Below, piece by piece: positions 1-8,327 of a stretch of DNA of 64,000 nucleotides. The stretch lies in NCBI GenBank assembly GCA_023701135.1, contig JAMPXP010000003.1, positions 124,001-188,000 of the forward strand, given 5' to 3'. The stretch comes from Desulfobacula sp. (GTDB lineage Bacteria; Desulfobacterota; Desulfobacteria; Desulfobacterales; Desulfobacteraceae). The position numbers were made by a program, and so were the translations under genes. How positions within the stretch are numbered: the stretch's first letter is position 1; every line of letters starts with the position of its first letter. The notes below the pieces were generated by a model. The model was given only the letters and a program-made list of their open reading frames with translations, was not told where the DNA came from and made no database searches.

Positions 1-200
1 TAACCCAGTTTATCAGGACTGAAATTACCGCCAATACGACGAATCAGCATATCTTTTTTCATCTGTCGAATTCGCCTGATCACTTCTGCTTCCGTAAGGC
101 CCAGTTTTTGAGCAATGATATCATAGGGCCGGGGATCAATGGGGAAATCCATCTGGATATTATTTAAAAGGGTTTTGTTGATATTATCGATGCCGGGCAT
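1..200 (-). CDS. Siroheme decarboxylase (AhbA/AhbB type), N-terminal part only
   Basis: The visible 66 codons form an Lrp/AsnC-like winged helix start (residues about 5-55), with the phrase RRIGGNF that is typical of siroheme decarboxylase subunits AhbA/AhbB and NirD/L/G/H. These proteins convert siroheme to didecarboxysiroheme in the alternative heme pathway of sulfate reducers. The ATG at 200 is preceded by AGGAG at good distance. The gene runs off the left edge, so AhbA and AhbB cannot be told apart. It lies downstream of dsrC on the same strand, but a terminator-like hairpin separates the two. Confidence 0.75.
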   Translation of the reverse strand, partial: MPGIDNINKTLLNNIQMDFPIDPRPYDIIAQKLGLTEAEVIRRIRQMKKDMLIRRIGGNFSPDKLG

Positions 201-253
201 TTATCGAAACTCCTGAGCTTTTGGACGGGCATTCGTCCTGGCACATTAACAAT

Positions 254-284
254 AAAGGCCCTGCACCAAAGATGCAGAGCCTTT
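254..284 (-). terminator. Hairpin terminator after dsrC
   Basis: The arms AAAGGC and CTGCA pair with TGCAG and GCCTTT across a 7-base loop with one internal mismatch. On the minus strand a T-rich stretch (TTTATTGTT) follows. It begins about 33 bases past the dsrC stop, which fits a factor-independent terminator with a modest T tract. Confidence 0.65.
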
Positions 285-317
285 AAATTCAATGAACAAT
301 GTCGAATGCGGGATTAT

Positions 318-635
318 CTATACACATCCGGTTGGCTTGGGAAGACCGGCCATTTTGCAGGCGCCTTTTCCCGGTCCTGACGGAAACAATTCATAGATGT
401 GTTTCAGTTTGAATTTTGTGAGCTTGGAAAGAACACGAACCATGGGGGCGATACCATTTTTTTCATAATAATCCTGAAGAACTTTGATCAGTGTCCAATG
501 TTCCTCTGTCAGCTCATCAATTCCTTCCTGAGTTTTGACATAATCAACCCACTCGTCACAATATGTATTGTAATCAAGAAGGAATCCATCCTCATCTATT
601 TCAAAAGATTTCCCATTAAACTCGATTGTTGCCAT
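318..635 (-). CDS. dsrC: DsrC/TusE-family sulfur carrier protein
   Basis: DsrC is the small cytoplasmic sulfur carrier of dissimilatory sulfite reduction: sulfite reductase DsrAB loads it as a trisulfide, and membrane or soluble reductases release sulfide. The 105-residue length is standard. The flexible C-terminal arm carries both conserved cysteines, Cys93 and the penultimate Cys104, ten residues apart, as in true DsrC; TusE keeps only the last one. The ATG at 635 has a strong AGGAGGA site. The gene has its own promoter but sits just downstream of the Hdr/Flx-like operon on the same strand, without a terminator between, so read-through is likely. The association suggests that DsrC is a redox partner of that operon (inference). 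Confidence 0.93.
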   Translation of the reverse strand: MATIEFNGKSFEIDEDGFLLDYNTYCDEWVDYVKTQEGIDELTEEHWTLIKVLQDYYEKNGIAPMVRVLSKLTKFKLKHIYELFPSGPGKGACKMAGLPKPTGCV

Positions 636-676
636 TTAAAATTTCCTCCTGTAAGTAATTAATTTCTATCATTTTT

Positions 677-691
677 AAGACATACTGTCTT
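677..691. promoter_or_regulatory. 15-bp dyad in dsrC leader
   Basis: Perfect inverted repeat AAGACA-tac-TGTCTT lies between the dsrC promoter and its ribosome binding site. It has the same 6-3-6 layout as the dyad inside the promoter spacer (723-737), and their centres are 46 bp apart. It could be an operator or a short leader hairpin; no regulator is evident nearby. Confidence 0.4.
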
Positions 692-712
692 AGCTTCAAT
701 AATTAAAGACAT

Positions 713-742
713 AACATATCTTAAGCAATAGTTGCTTGTCAA
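713..742 (-). promoter_or_regulatory. Sigma-70 type promoter of dsrC with internal dyad
   Basis: On the minus strand TTGACA (742-737) is followed after 18 bases by TATGTT (718-713). The spacer holds a perfect dyad AAGCAA-tag-TTGCTT at 723-737, a plausible repressor or activator site. The promoter starts only about 18 bases after the stop of the upstream gene. Confidence 0.6.
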
Positions 743-759
743 TATAAAATAAGCCTGAA

Positions 760-1605
760 TCAATATTCTTTCGGTGTCTTGTTCAACTGCGCCAGAGTGA
801 AGACCGGGCCGTCTTTGCACACCAATTCCTTTCCGATATTGCACCTGCCGCACATACCGATACCGCATTTCATCCTGTTTTCAAGGGACATGATGATCTG
901 GTGCTCTTTATATCCCAGGGCCGTCAGGGCAGGCTGGGTAAATTTGATCATAATGGGTGGTCCGCAGATAATGGCATAGGTGTCGGCATCGGCCTTAGGT
1001 GCATTCTGTTCTACGATCTGGGGGACAAATCCCTTGTGATACTTCCAGGTCGGGTCATTGGTGCCGTCAACGGTAATATGCATGCGGATATCATCCCTTT
1101 TTTCCCATTCATACAGTTCTTCTCTGTAGAGAAGCATGCCCGGCGATCTTGCCCCATAGACCACATCAATATTTTTAAATTTTTTCCGGTTGGCCGGGTC
1201 CAGCATATAAATAATGGATGATCTCAGGGTGGTAAAGGCAAACCCGCCGCCGATGATGACCACATTTTTATTTTCCAGTTTATCCCAGGGATACCAGTTG
1301 CCCAGGGGGCCCCGGATACCCATGATATCGCCGACCTTCATGTTGTGCAGATGGGAGGTCACCACACCGGTCCGGAATACCGTAAATTTGACAAAGCCTT
1401 TCTCCACAGGGGAGGAGGCAATCCCGATGGGGATTTCTCCTACGCCGGGGATGGAGAGTTCGGCGAACTGACCGGCCCGGTATGAAAATTTCTTTTCATC
1501 TTCAGGGTCGAGAAAAACAAATTTAAAGGTCTTTAAAGACTTATCTTCAGTTGCAATTTCAATATCATCAATGCGAACCGGATAAGGCAGATAGGGATTT
1601 TCCAT
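760..1605 (-). CDS. FlxA-like FAD/NAD(H)-binding oxidoreductase subunit
   Basis: This is a ferredoxin-NADP reductase-fold protein related to HydG of sulfhydrogenase, AsrB and PyrK. It likely exchanges electrons between NAD(H) and the iron-sulfur subunits encoded just upstream. Residues about 10-100 form the FAD domain with YRAGQF. A glycine-rich NAD-binding loop (GGGFAF) follows near residue 115. The C-terminus has four cysteines (C247, C252, C255, C263) in the PyrK-like CGIGxCGxC...CxDGPVF arrangement for a [2Fe-2S] cluster. The ATG at 1605 has a GGAGGA site. It is the last gene of the hdrA-mvhD-flxCBA-like operon. FlxA is the closest named relative in Desulfovibrio, but the naming is by resemblance only. 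Confidence 0.8.
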   Translation of the reverse strand: MENPYLPYPVRIDDIEIATEDKSLKTFKFVFLDPEDEKKFSYRAGQFAELSIPGVGEIPIGIASSPVEKGFVKFTVFRTGVVTSHLHNMKVGDIMGIRGPLGNWYPWDKLENKNVVIIGGGFAFTTLRSSIIYMLDPANRKKFKNIDVVYGARSPGMLLYREELYEWEKRDDIRMHITVDGTNDPTWKYHKGFVPQIVEQNAPKADADTYAIICGPPIMIKFTQPALTALGYKEHQIIMSLENRMKCGIGMCGRCNIGKELVCKDGPVFTLAQLNKTPKEY

Positions 1606-1622
1606 GTTTCCTCCTTTGTTCG

Positions 1623-2675
1623 CTATTCTTTTTTTTCATATGAATTCATTATCTTGCACACCTCACGGATATCGATATTGACCGGGCAGCTTTTAACACA
1701 CCGGCCACATCCGACACACATGATTCCCTGATCATATTTATCCAGAAAATATTTGAGTTTATGCATGAACCGTTGCCTGACCCTCTGGGTTTTACTGTCC
1801 CGGGGGTTGTGCCCGGTGGCATGCTTTGTAAACAGGGGAGACATGCAGGTATCCCAGTTTCTGAACCGGGAGGCGGATTTTTGTTTGGCCTCGTCCTGGA
1901 TATCAAAACACCAACAGGTCGGGCAGACAAAGGTGCAGGTGCCGCAATTGATGCAGGAAAAAGCAATATCATCCCAGAAGGGCGCTTCATGGAGTTCCAG
2001 CACGGTTTTATCTTTCAGTTTGTCGGTATCAATCCGGGAGCTGATATTCTTCTCTGCTTCTTTTCTTAAAATGTCAAACAGGGCCTGGCTCTCTTTTTCA
2101 TCGGCAGCCGTATCAAATCCGCAGGATGTCATAAACGCCCCGCCTTTATCCGTCAGGACCTTTGCCAGATAGGCATTATCCAGGTCCGCCATGAGCACAT
2201 CCAGGCCGGTTTCGGAAAAGGGTCCGGTCCCGGCGGCGGTTGAAAAATCAAAAGGTCCCGGCTTATTGATTCCCACACCCACAAAGGTGGTGGCCTCATA
2301 GGCATCGCACCAGTAGGGGTCCCGGTAATCATCCGTATCGAAATTCAGCTTTACCAGTTGGATGGCCTTGGCGTCATAGGGCCGGATTCCCAGCACCGCT
2401 CTTTTTGCCGAATCGCCCGGAACTCTTTTCATGATGTGGTGGTCTTTCTGTGACTCATCCAGTGTCGTGAAAAGAATCTTTTCTGTCTGGGGGAATAAAA
2501 CGGATTTGGCGGACAGGACGGAATCATTGCAGCTCATGTCCGGCAGCATATCGTTCTCAAGGTCCCTGATAAAGGACCCGTTCTTATCCTTGACCGGGCC
2601 GAAAAGCCGGTAGGTTTCCCTGGATTTTTCAATCCCCTTGGCCCAGTTCTTTTTATCAATGGTTATAAATTTCAT
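1623..2675 (-). CDS. FlxB/AsrA-like 4Fe-4S dicluster protein
   Basis: The 350-residue protein resembles the beta subunit of sulfhydrogenase (HydB), anaerobic sulfite reductase subunit A and FlxB, which wire electrons between a flavin NAD(H) subunit and other iron-sulfur partners. A first cysteine cluster lies near residues 240-257 (CINCGTCTFVCPTCWC) and a second at C320, C323, C326, C330 (CVGCGRCVKSCP). The N-terminal 230 residues match the family's poorly understood domain. Start ATG at 2675 follows AAGGG. Gaps of 17-18 bases to both neighbours indicate one operon. It is cytoplasmic; no signal or membrane segment is seen. Confidence 0.8.
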   Translation of the reverse strand: MKFITIDKKNWAKGIEKSRETYRLFGPVKDKNGSFIRDLENDMLPDMSCNDSVLSAKSVLFPQTEKILFTTLDESQKDHHIMKRVPGDSAKRAVLGIRPYDAKAIQLVKLNFDTDDYRDPYWCDAYEATTFVGVGINKPGPFDFSTAAGTGPFSETGLDVLMADLDNAYLAKVLTDKGGAFMTSCGFDTAADEKESQALFDILRKEAEKNISSRIDTDKLKDKTVLELHEAPFWDDIAFSCINCGTCTFVCPTCWCFDIQDEAKQKSASRFRNWDTCMSPLFTKHATGHNPRDSKTQRVRQRFMHKLKYFLDKYDQGIMCVGCGRCVKSCPVNIDIREVCKIMNSYEKKE

Positions 2676-2693
2676 TATTTACCCTTTTTTAAT

Positions 2694-3641
2694 TTATTTG
2701 ATAAAATCATTGGGATCATCCGGACTGTAGGCGTCCAGGGGAGGGCGTTTGGTTTGGTCCAACCCTGCTTCCCAGCCAAACATGTCAAAGGCATCCTTGT
2801 TCAGTTTTCTGGTGAAATCCCTGACATTAATGTCCATGGGGCAGGCTTCGGCGCAGGCCCCGCAATCCGTGCAACGCCCGGCGCAATGAAAGGCCCTCAA
2901 AAAATGGAAGGTGTTGACATCGGTTTTGTCCTGGCCCTTACCCACCCACTGGGGACCGGATTCATCCACAAAGCAGGTGGGGCAATAACAGAGGGGGCAG
3001 GCATTCCGGCAGGCATAGCAGCGGATGCAGTTCTTTGTCAGCTCCTGGAAATGGAGCCATCTTGCATCTGCATCCAAGGCTGCTATTTTTTCGACATCCG
3101 GGTAGGGCGTGTCAAGAACCTGTTCTTCAACCGGTTCACCCGCCAAGACATCGTAAATCACAGGGTTTCTGTGCTGACAGAGCCTGCAATTGTCCCTTAG
3201 ATAGTCTTTTTTATTTAATTTTTCTTTCTTTAATGAGGATTCCACGGTCAGGGTTTCACCATCCTCAGTAAATTTCAGGATCTCATCTTCAAACAGGGCC
3301 TTGATTTTGGATTTATTGATCATCCCCTTGCAGGGCACGCCGATTATATAAATTTGATCTCTTTTCACCTGGTTTTCAATGATATGGGTGACAATGTTCC
3401 GTGAGTCACAGCCCTTAGCGATGACGGCAATTTTACCCTTCTGCTGTCTGATATAATTGGCAAGATTAAGTCCGCAGGTCGAATTAAAAACAAGTTTTTC
3501 CGTATCCTGTTTGGATGCTATGGTAATAGGACTTGTTGCCATGGGAATGGTTCCGTTTGAAAAACCGATCACTCGTTCAACTTCTTTTTTATCCAGAAGC
3601 TGGAAAGCGATTTCCCTGATTTTCTGTATACAGGTATCCAT
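2694..3641 (-). CDS. FlxC-like iron-sulfur protein, F420-dehydrogenase beta-like N-terminus
   Basis: The 315-residue protein combines an N-terminal region like the beta subunit of coenzyme F420 hydrogenase/dehydrogenase (IAVIAKGCDSRN near residue 75) with a cysteine-rich C-terminus. One group is CIRCYACRNACPLCYCPTC around residues 205-225, and the other is C257, C260, C263, C267. It probably carries two [4Fe-4S] clusters and relays electrons between MvhD/HdrA and the FlxB/FlxA-like subunits (inference from gene order and family). The ATG at 3641 has an AAGG-type site and lies 13 bases after the mvhD stop. Confidence 0.75.
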   Translation of the reverse strand: MDTCIQKIREIAFQLLDKKEVERVIGFSNGTIPMATSPITIASKQDTEKLVFNSTCGLNLANYIRQQKGKIAVIAKGCDSRNIVTHIIENQVKRDQIYIIGVPCKGMINKSKIKALFEDEILKFTEDGETLTVESSLKKEKLNKKDYLRDNCRLCQHRNPVIYDVLAGEPVEEQVLDTPYPDVEKIAALDADARWLHFQELTKNCIRCYACRNACPLCYCPTCFVDESGPQWVGKGQDKTDVNTFHFLRAFHCAGRCTDCGACAEACPMDINVRDFTRKLNKDAFDMFGWEAGLDQTKRPPLDAYSPDDPNDFIK

Positions 3642-3654
3642 AAACCAACCTTTA

Positions 3655-4077
3655 TTAATTATAGTCCTTTACAAGTTTTGTATTGGGCCCAAGCGCCCGA
3701 ACCTTATTGGAAATTTCTTTGACCACATCCACAAATTTGGTGGCTTCGGCCGAGGAAATCCATGAAAAATGGATTCTGTCTCTTTCGATGCCCATGTGCT
3801 CCAGAAGATTCCCCATGAGTGCAAATTTTCTTCGTGCATAATAATTACCGTCCAGGTAATGGCATTCACCCGGATGTCACCCGGATACCCACACGGCATC
3901 GGCGCCCTCTCTAAAGGCGGATAGAATAAATTTAGGGCTCATTCGACCGGAGCAAGGGATCCGGATCACCCGGATATCCGCAGGGTATTCCATCCTGCTG
4001 ACCCCTGCAAGATCTGCCGCCCCGTAGCTGCACCAGTTGCACAGAAAACTGACGATTTTAATAGTATTATCATTCAT
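3655..4077 (-). CDS. mvhD: MvhD/FlxD-family hydrogenase iron-sulfur subunit, selenoprotein (Sec67)
   Basis: MvhD-type proteins carry a [2Fe-2S] cluster and pass electrons into HdrA. The reading frame opens at ATG 4077 (AGGAG ten bases before) and meets UGA at 3879-3877. It then continues in the same frame for 73 codons with perfectly family-like sequence ([17 protein letters not shown]), ending at TAA 3657-3655. Total length is 140 residues. The UGA falls where the family has Cys in the motif G-C-HPG-x-CHY, so residue 67 is read as selenocysteine. A matching SECIS hairpin follows. A standard ORF caller splits this gene and keeps only 66 residues. It is 15 bases from hdrA, which has the same type of recoding. 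Confidence 0.9.
3844..3879 (-). promoter_or_regulatory. SECIS-like element of mvhD (UGA plus hairpin)
   Basis: After UGA (3879-3877) come 16 bases, then a perfect stem AUUACC (3860-3855) with GGUAAU (3849-3844) around the loop UGGAC (3854-3850). The loop starts 22 bases after the UGA and has G as its second base. This fits the known bacterial SECIS model, with a loop about 16-37 nt from the UGA and a G among its first two bases. SelB would bind here. Confidence 0.8.
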
Positions 4078-4092
4078 AGTGATGGTTCTCCT

Positions 4093-7000
4093 TTAAACAA
4101 CTTCACCCAGGGCAAATATTTGTGAAAAAATCTGGTTGGTGTCAAACCCTCTGAGATGAATGGCTCCGGACCGGCACGAGGCCACGCAGAGTCCGCATCC
4201 TTTGCAGAGGACGGCATTGATTTCCGCTTTTCCGGCAAACCTTCCTTCCGTCGCAAACCGGGGAGCGGAATAGGGGCAGATGGCCACACACACGCCGCAT
4301 TGGCTGCATTTCATGACATCGACGCTGGCAATGGTGCCGCTGGTAAACAAATTGTCTTTTTTGGCCAACAGAGTCAAAGCCCTGGATGCAGCGGCCCTTC
4401 CCTGGGTAATGGCTTCATTTACGGGTTTCGGATAATGGCCGGAACCACAGACAAAGACCCCGCTTGTGGCAAATTCGGCAGGTCCGAGTTTGGCATGCTT
4501 TTCAACAAAGAAGCCTTCGTCGTTCAAGGGGACCTTGAAGAAATTGGCCAGCCGCTCATCTCTTCTGGGGATAATGGCCGTTGCCAGGGTTAAAAGATCG
4601 GCTTCAATCTCAACGGGCTGGTTCAGGACATGGTCATTCAATGCGATGAGAACTTTGCCGTTCAGGAGCTTGACCTCGGGTTTATGTTCCCGGTCATAGC
4701 GGATGAAAATGACCCCCAGTTCTCTGGCCTTTTTATACAACAGTTCTCTTTCCCCATAGGTCCGGATATCCCGGTAAAGAATGAAAACATCCATCTCCGG
4801 GTTGCGTTTTTTCAATTCAATGGCATTATCCACGGAATGGGTGCAGCAAACCCTTGAACAGTAGGGGCGATCCGGCTGCCTTGATCCCACGCACTGGATG
4901 AAAACCGCTGAATTCAGTTTGGCAAGGCCGGCATCCTTTTCCTTGAACCTCTTATCCAGATCAAGGGAGGTGATGATCCGCGGATCTTTGCCGTATTCAT
5001 ATTCCACCGGGACCAGGGCTTTGGCACCGGTGGCAAGAACGGCGATCCCGTAATCCAGTTCAAAGGCCGTATCCTTGGTTTTCAGGGTGGATTTGAAATT
5101 GCCGACAAAGCCGTCCACCGCCTCAAGGGTGGTATTGCAATGCACCGTGATGTTTTCGTTGGTCTCAATCTCTCGGATCAATTGATCCAGATGGGTCTGA
5201 ACATCCTCCCCCTGGGCGGTCTTGTACAATTTGTGGGCTTCCCCCCCCAGCTTGTCCTTTTTCTCGATGAGATGGGTTTTATACCCCTGGGACGCAAGGC
5301 TCTTTGCAGCAGTCATGCCCGCAAGCCCTCCGCCGATGACCATGACCGTATCATTGACGTTTATTTTTTCTTCTTTTAAAGGCTCGGAAAGGGCTGCTTT
5401 GGCAACGGCCATCCGGACCAGGTCCTTGGCCTTCTGGGTCGCGATGTCTGGATTGTTCTTATGTACCCAGGAATTGTGATTCCGGATATTGGTCATTTCG
5501 AACAGGTATTTATTCAACCCCGCATTGGTAAGGGTTTCCTGGAATAGAGGCTCATGGGTCTTGGGCGTACAGGCGGCCACAACAATCCGGTTGAGATTTT
5601 TTTCTTTAATATATTCAACCATTTTATTCTGGGCATCCTGGCTGCAGGCATACATGGCCTCATCGGCAAACTCGACATAGGGAAGGGACCGTGCATATTC
5701 GGTAACCCCGGCGCAATCCACAACCCCTTTGATATTGGACCCGCAGTCACAGATAAAGACCCCGATCTTCGGCCGATCCCCCACGACATTGATCTCGGGG
5801 ATTTTTTCAACGGCCTTGGTCAGGGTATTCCGGGCTGCGCTTAAGGCGTCCCCTGCAGCAGAAGCGGCTGCATTGGCATCCAGAACGGATTCGGGAATAT
5901 CTTTGGGGCTGTTAAACACACCGGACACGTAGATCCCGTCCCTGGAACTGGTCACCGGTTCAAAGGAACTGGTTTTGCAGAAACCGGAAGGGGTCAGCTC
6001 AATGCCGAGTTTTCCCGCCAGCTCCCTGGTTTCTTTGGATATTTCAAGACCCACGGACAGCACGATCATATCAAAGGTATCATCAATGATCCCACCTTTT
6101 TCATCCACGTACCGGATATTCAGATCATGGGTCTCGGCGTCTTCGGTCACGGAATGGACCCTGGACCGGATAAATTTGATGCCGTGTTTTTCCTTGGCGT
6201 TCTCGTAATATTTTTCAAATTCCTTGCCCGGTGTCCTCATATCCATGAAGAAAATGGAGCAATCCAGGTCTCCGCCGGCATGCTCCTTGGCGATCATGGC
6301 TTCCTTGACGGCATACATGCAGCAGACCGAAGAGCAGTAGGCATTGTCGCATTTATTGATATCCCTGGACCCCACGCATTGAAACCAGGCAATTTTTTTC
6401 GGGTCTTTCCGCTTTTCCACCAGGAGCTTATCCTGTTTCTTCTTCGGATTCAGCGGCAGTTTGGGGAAGGTGACGACATGGCCCATGGTGGGTCCCGTGG
6501 CAGACAGAATTCTTTCAAATTCCATGGATGTCACCACATTGGCAAAATTGGTATACTGATAATTATCAAACCGTGACGGGTCAAAGGGTTTGAATCCGGG
6601 CGAGAAGATGATGGACCCGGCGTCCAGGGTGATTCTTTCTTCTTTCTGGGTATAATCAATGGCTTTTGCCGGGCAGATCTCCTCGCAGAGGCCGCATTTA
6701 TCCTTTGTCAGTTTTAAACAGACTTTGGGGTTGATGGCATATTTCAGCGGAACCGCCTGGGGATATTCGACATAAATGGCTGTGCGCTGCTTTAGATTCG
6801 CATTGTAACCGTCATCAAATTTTCCCGGACATTTTTCTGCGCAGGCGCCGCATCCTACGCAAAGGTTAACGTCCACATACCTTGGTTTTTTTAAAATTTC
6901 AACTTGGAAATTACCTTTTTCCCCTTTGACATCCAGAACTTCCGAAAGTGTTAAAAGTTCAATATTTAAGTGCCGGCCGACCTCGACCAGTGTGGGAGAG

Positions 7001-7185
7001 ATAATTCACATTGCGCAGTCATTGGTTGGAAAGGTCTTGTCCAACTGCGCCATAACACCGCCGATGGAAGGCCCTTTTTCTACCAGATAAACATAGTACC
7101 CGGAATTTGCAAGATCCAGTGCCGACAGCATGCCGGAAATACCGCCGCCGATCACCACTACAGATCCGGTCAATTTATTGTTCAT
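4093..7185 (-). CDS. hdrA: HdrA-family flavoprotein, long form, selenoprotein (Sec60)
   Basis: HdrA is the FAD subunit of heterodisulfide reductase-type, electron-bifurcating complexes. The true start is ATG 7185 (AGGAG upstream): 59 codons with the FAD-binding GGGISG motif (residues 13-18), then UGA at 7008-7006 in place of the second Cys of TNDCxxC, then 970 more codons. Total is 1030 residues. Further features in order: ferredoxin motif C109-C112-C115-C119; C156, C164, C167, C171; HdrA cluster motif C279, C284, C288, C289; second Rossmann motif near 614-623 with another YCSxxCC; two C-terminal 4Fe-4S motifs (C960-C970, C994-C1004). The second flavin-type half makes it much longer than methanogen HdrA (about 650). 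Ignoring the UGA gives a false start at 6876. It is first in an operon with mvhD and FlxCBA-like genes. Confidence 0.92.
6973..7008 (-). promoter_or_regulatory. SECIS-like element of hdrA (UGA plus hairpin)
   Basis: After UGA (7008-7006) come 15 bases, then CUGGUC (6990-6985) pairs with GGCCGG (6978-6973) through six pairs including two G-U pairs, around the loop GAGGUC (6984-6979). The loop begins 22 bases after the UGA, the same spacing as in mvhD, and its first base is G. This meets the bacterial SECIS distance and loop rules. Confidence 0.72.
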
Positions 7186-7252
7186 ATGAGTTCTCCTGTT
7201 TTATGACATCCTTACTGTTTGGCCGTTATGAATCCAGTATGGCTTAAAAAGC

Positions 7253-7281
7253 TTGGATTTCCTTAACTAAAAAACTATGTT
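7253..7281 (+). promoter_or_regulatory. Candidate promoter of miaA
   Basis: TTGGAT (7253-7258), a 17-base spacer, then TATGTT (7276-7281), 57 bases before the chosen miaA ATG. It overlaps the -10 region of the oppositely directed hdrA promoter, so the two promoters may compete. Confidence 0.4.
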
Positions 7282-7308
7282 ATAAAGCCATCAAATAAAA
7301 GTTGTCAA
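7279..7308 (-). promoter_or_regulatory. Promoter of the hdrA operon
   Basis: On the minus strand TTGACA (7308-7303) is followed after 18 bases by TATAAC (7284-7279). This leaves a leader of about 90 bases before the hdrA ATG. Confidence 0.6.
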
Positions 7309-7337
7309 CAATTATCAAACTAAAGAAGATATTGTTT

Positions 7338-8249
7338 ATGAAGAGAATTATCATTATCTGCGGACCCACCGGAGTCGGCAAGACCTCGTTTGCCATTCAG
7401 GTTGCGCAGTTTTTTAATGGTGAGATTGTGGGCGCCGACTCCATGCAGATATACAGACATATGAATATCGGAACGGCAAAACCCGATGCCGAGGAAATGA
7501 ATCTGATCCGTCATCATATGATTGATGTGATTGACCCCGATGAAGAATTTGATGCCGGCCGCTATGTCAAACTGGCAGATGACGCCATTGAAGATATCCT
7601 GTCCCGGGGAAAGGTCCCCATCATCACCGGCGGTACCGGGCTTTATCTCAAGGCCCTTTTGAACGGATTGTTCCGCTCTGAATCCGTTTGCATCAAAACC
7701 CTTTCCAGATTAACAGCAGAGCTTGAAGAGAAGGGCGCCCATGCCCTTCATGAAAAACTGGCGGTATGCGATCCAAAGGCTGCCGGTAAAATTCACCCCC
7801 ATGATTCTTTCAGGGTTATCAGGGCTCTGGAGGTATTTCAAACCACGGGAAAAAGGCTTTCAGATCATCAAGAGAACCATGGTTTTCATAGCCGGAGGTA
7901 TACAGGGCTTAAAATCGGTTTGTACATGGAACGGGAAGAATTATATGGCCGAATCAATCATCGGGTGGATACCATGCTGGATAAGGGGCTTTTAAATGAA
8001 GTTGTTTCCTTAGGTAAAAGAGGGTATTCATTTGATCTGAAATCCATGCAATCCATAGGATATAAACATATGGCACTGTTCATTCGAAAACAAGCAGATC
8101 TGGCTGAGGCCGTCCGCCTTTTAAAAAGAGACACCCGAAGATATGCCAAGAGACAGTTTACCTGGTTTCGTAAAGACAAGGATATTACCTGGCTTAATCC
8201 CTCAGAGATGGATGCATGTAAAAAGCTGATAAAAGAGTTTTTGACATAA
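7338..8249 (+). CDS. miaA: tRNA dimethylallyltransferase
   Basis: MiaA transfers a dimethylallyl group from DMAPP to N6 of A37 in tRNAs that read UNN codons. The N-terminus has the P-loop GPTGVGKT (residues 8-15), then GADSMQIYR with the catalytic-type Asp, and ITGGTGLYLKALL near residue 100, all family hallmarks. Length is 303 residues, normal for MiaA. The frame stays open upstream to a TTG at 7302, but that region contains the hdrA -35 box, and ATG 7338 has a weak AAGAAG site and the usual MK-type start, so I chose it. It is divergent from hdrA; no partner gene follows within 75 bases. Confidence 0.93.
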   Translation: MKRIIIICGPTGVGKTSFAIQVAQFFNGEIVGADSMQIYRHMNIGTAKPDAEEMNLIRHHMIDVIDPDEEFDAGRYVKLADDAIEDILSRGKVPIITGGTGLYLKALLNGLFRSESVCIKTLSRLTAELEEKGAHALHEKLAVCDPKAAGKIHPHDSFRVIRALEVFQTTGKRLSDHQENHGFHSRRYTGLKIGLYMEREELYGRINHRVDTMLDKGLLNEVVSLGKRGYSFDLKSMQSIGYKHMALFIRKQADLAEAVRLLKRDTRRYAKRQFTWFRKDKDITWLNPSEMDACKKLIKEFLT

Positions 8250-8327
8250 AGGAAAATTTTACATATAGTCCATCTTTCGAATGCCTTATCATAATTGTTA
8301 ACATAAAATTTAAAAACGATTGAATAG

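Noticed and set aside
3669-3899. A 76-residue open frame on the minus strand over the end of mvhD
   Set aside because: It is in another frame; the real gene continues through the UGA at 3877-3879 with family sequence to 3655.
3655-7185. hdrA and mvhD as pseudogenes with nonsense mutations
   Set aside because: Both UGAs replace a conserved cysteine, both are followed by SECIS-like hairpins, and the rest of each gene is intact.
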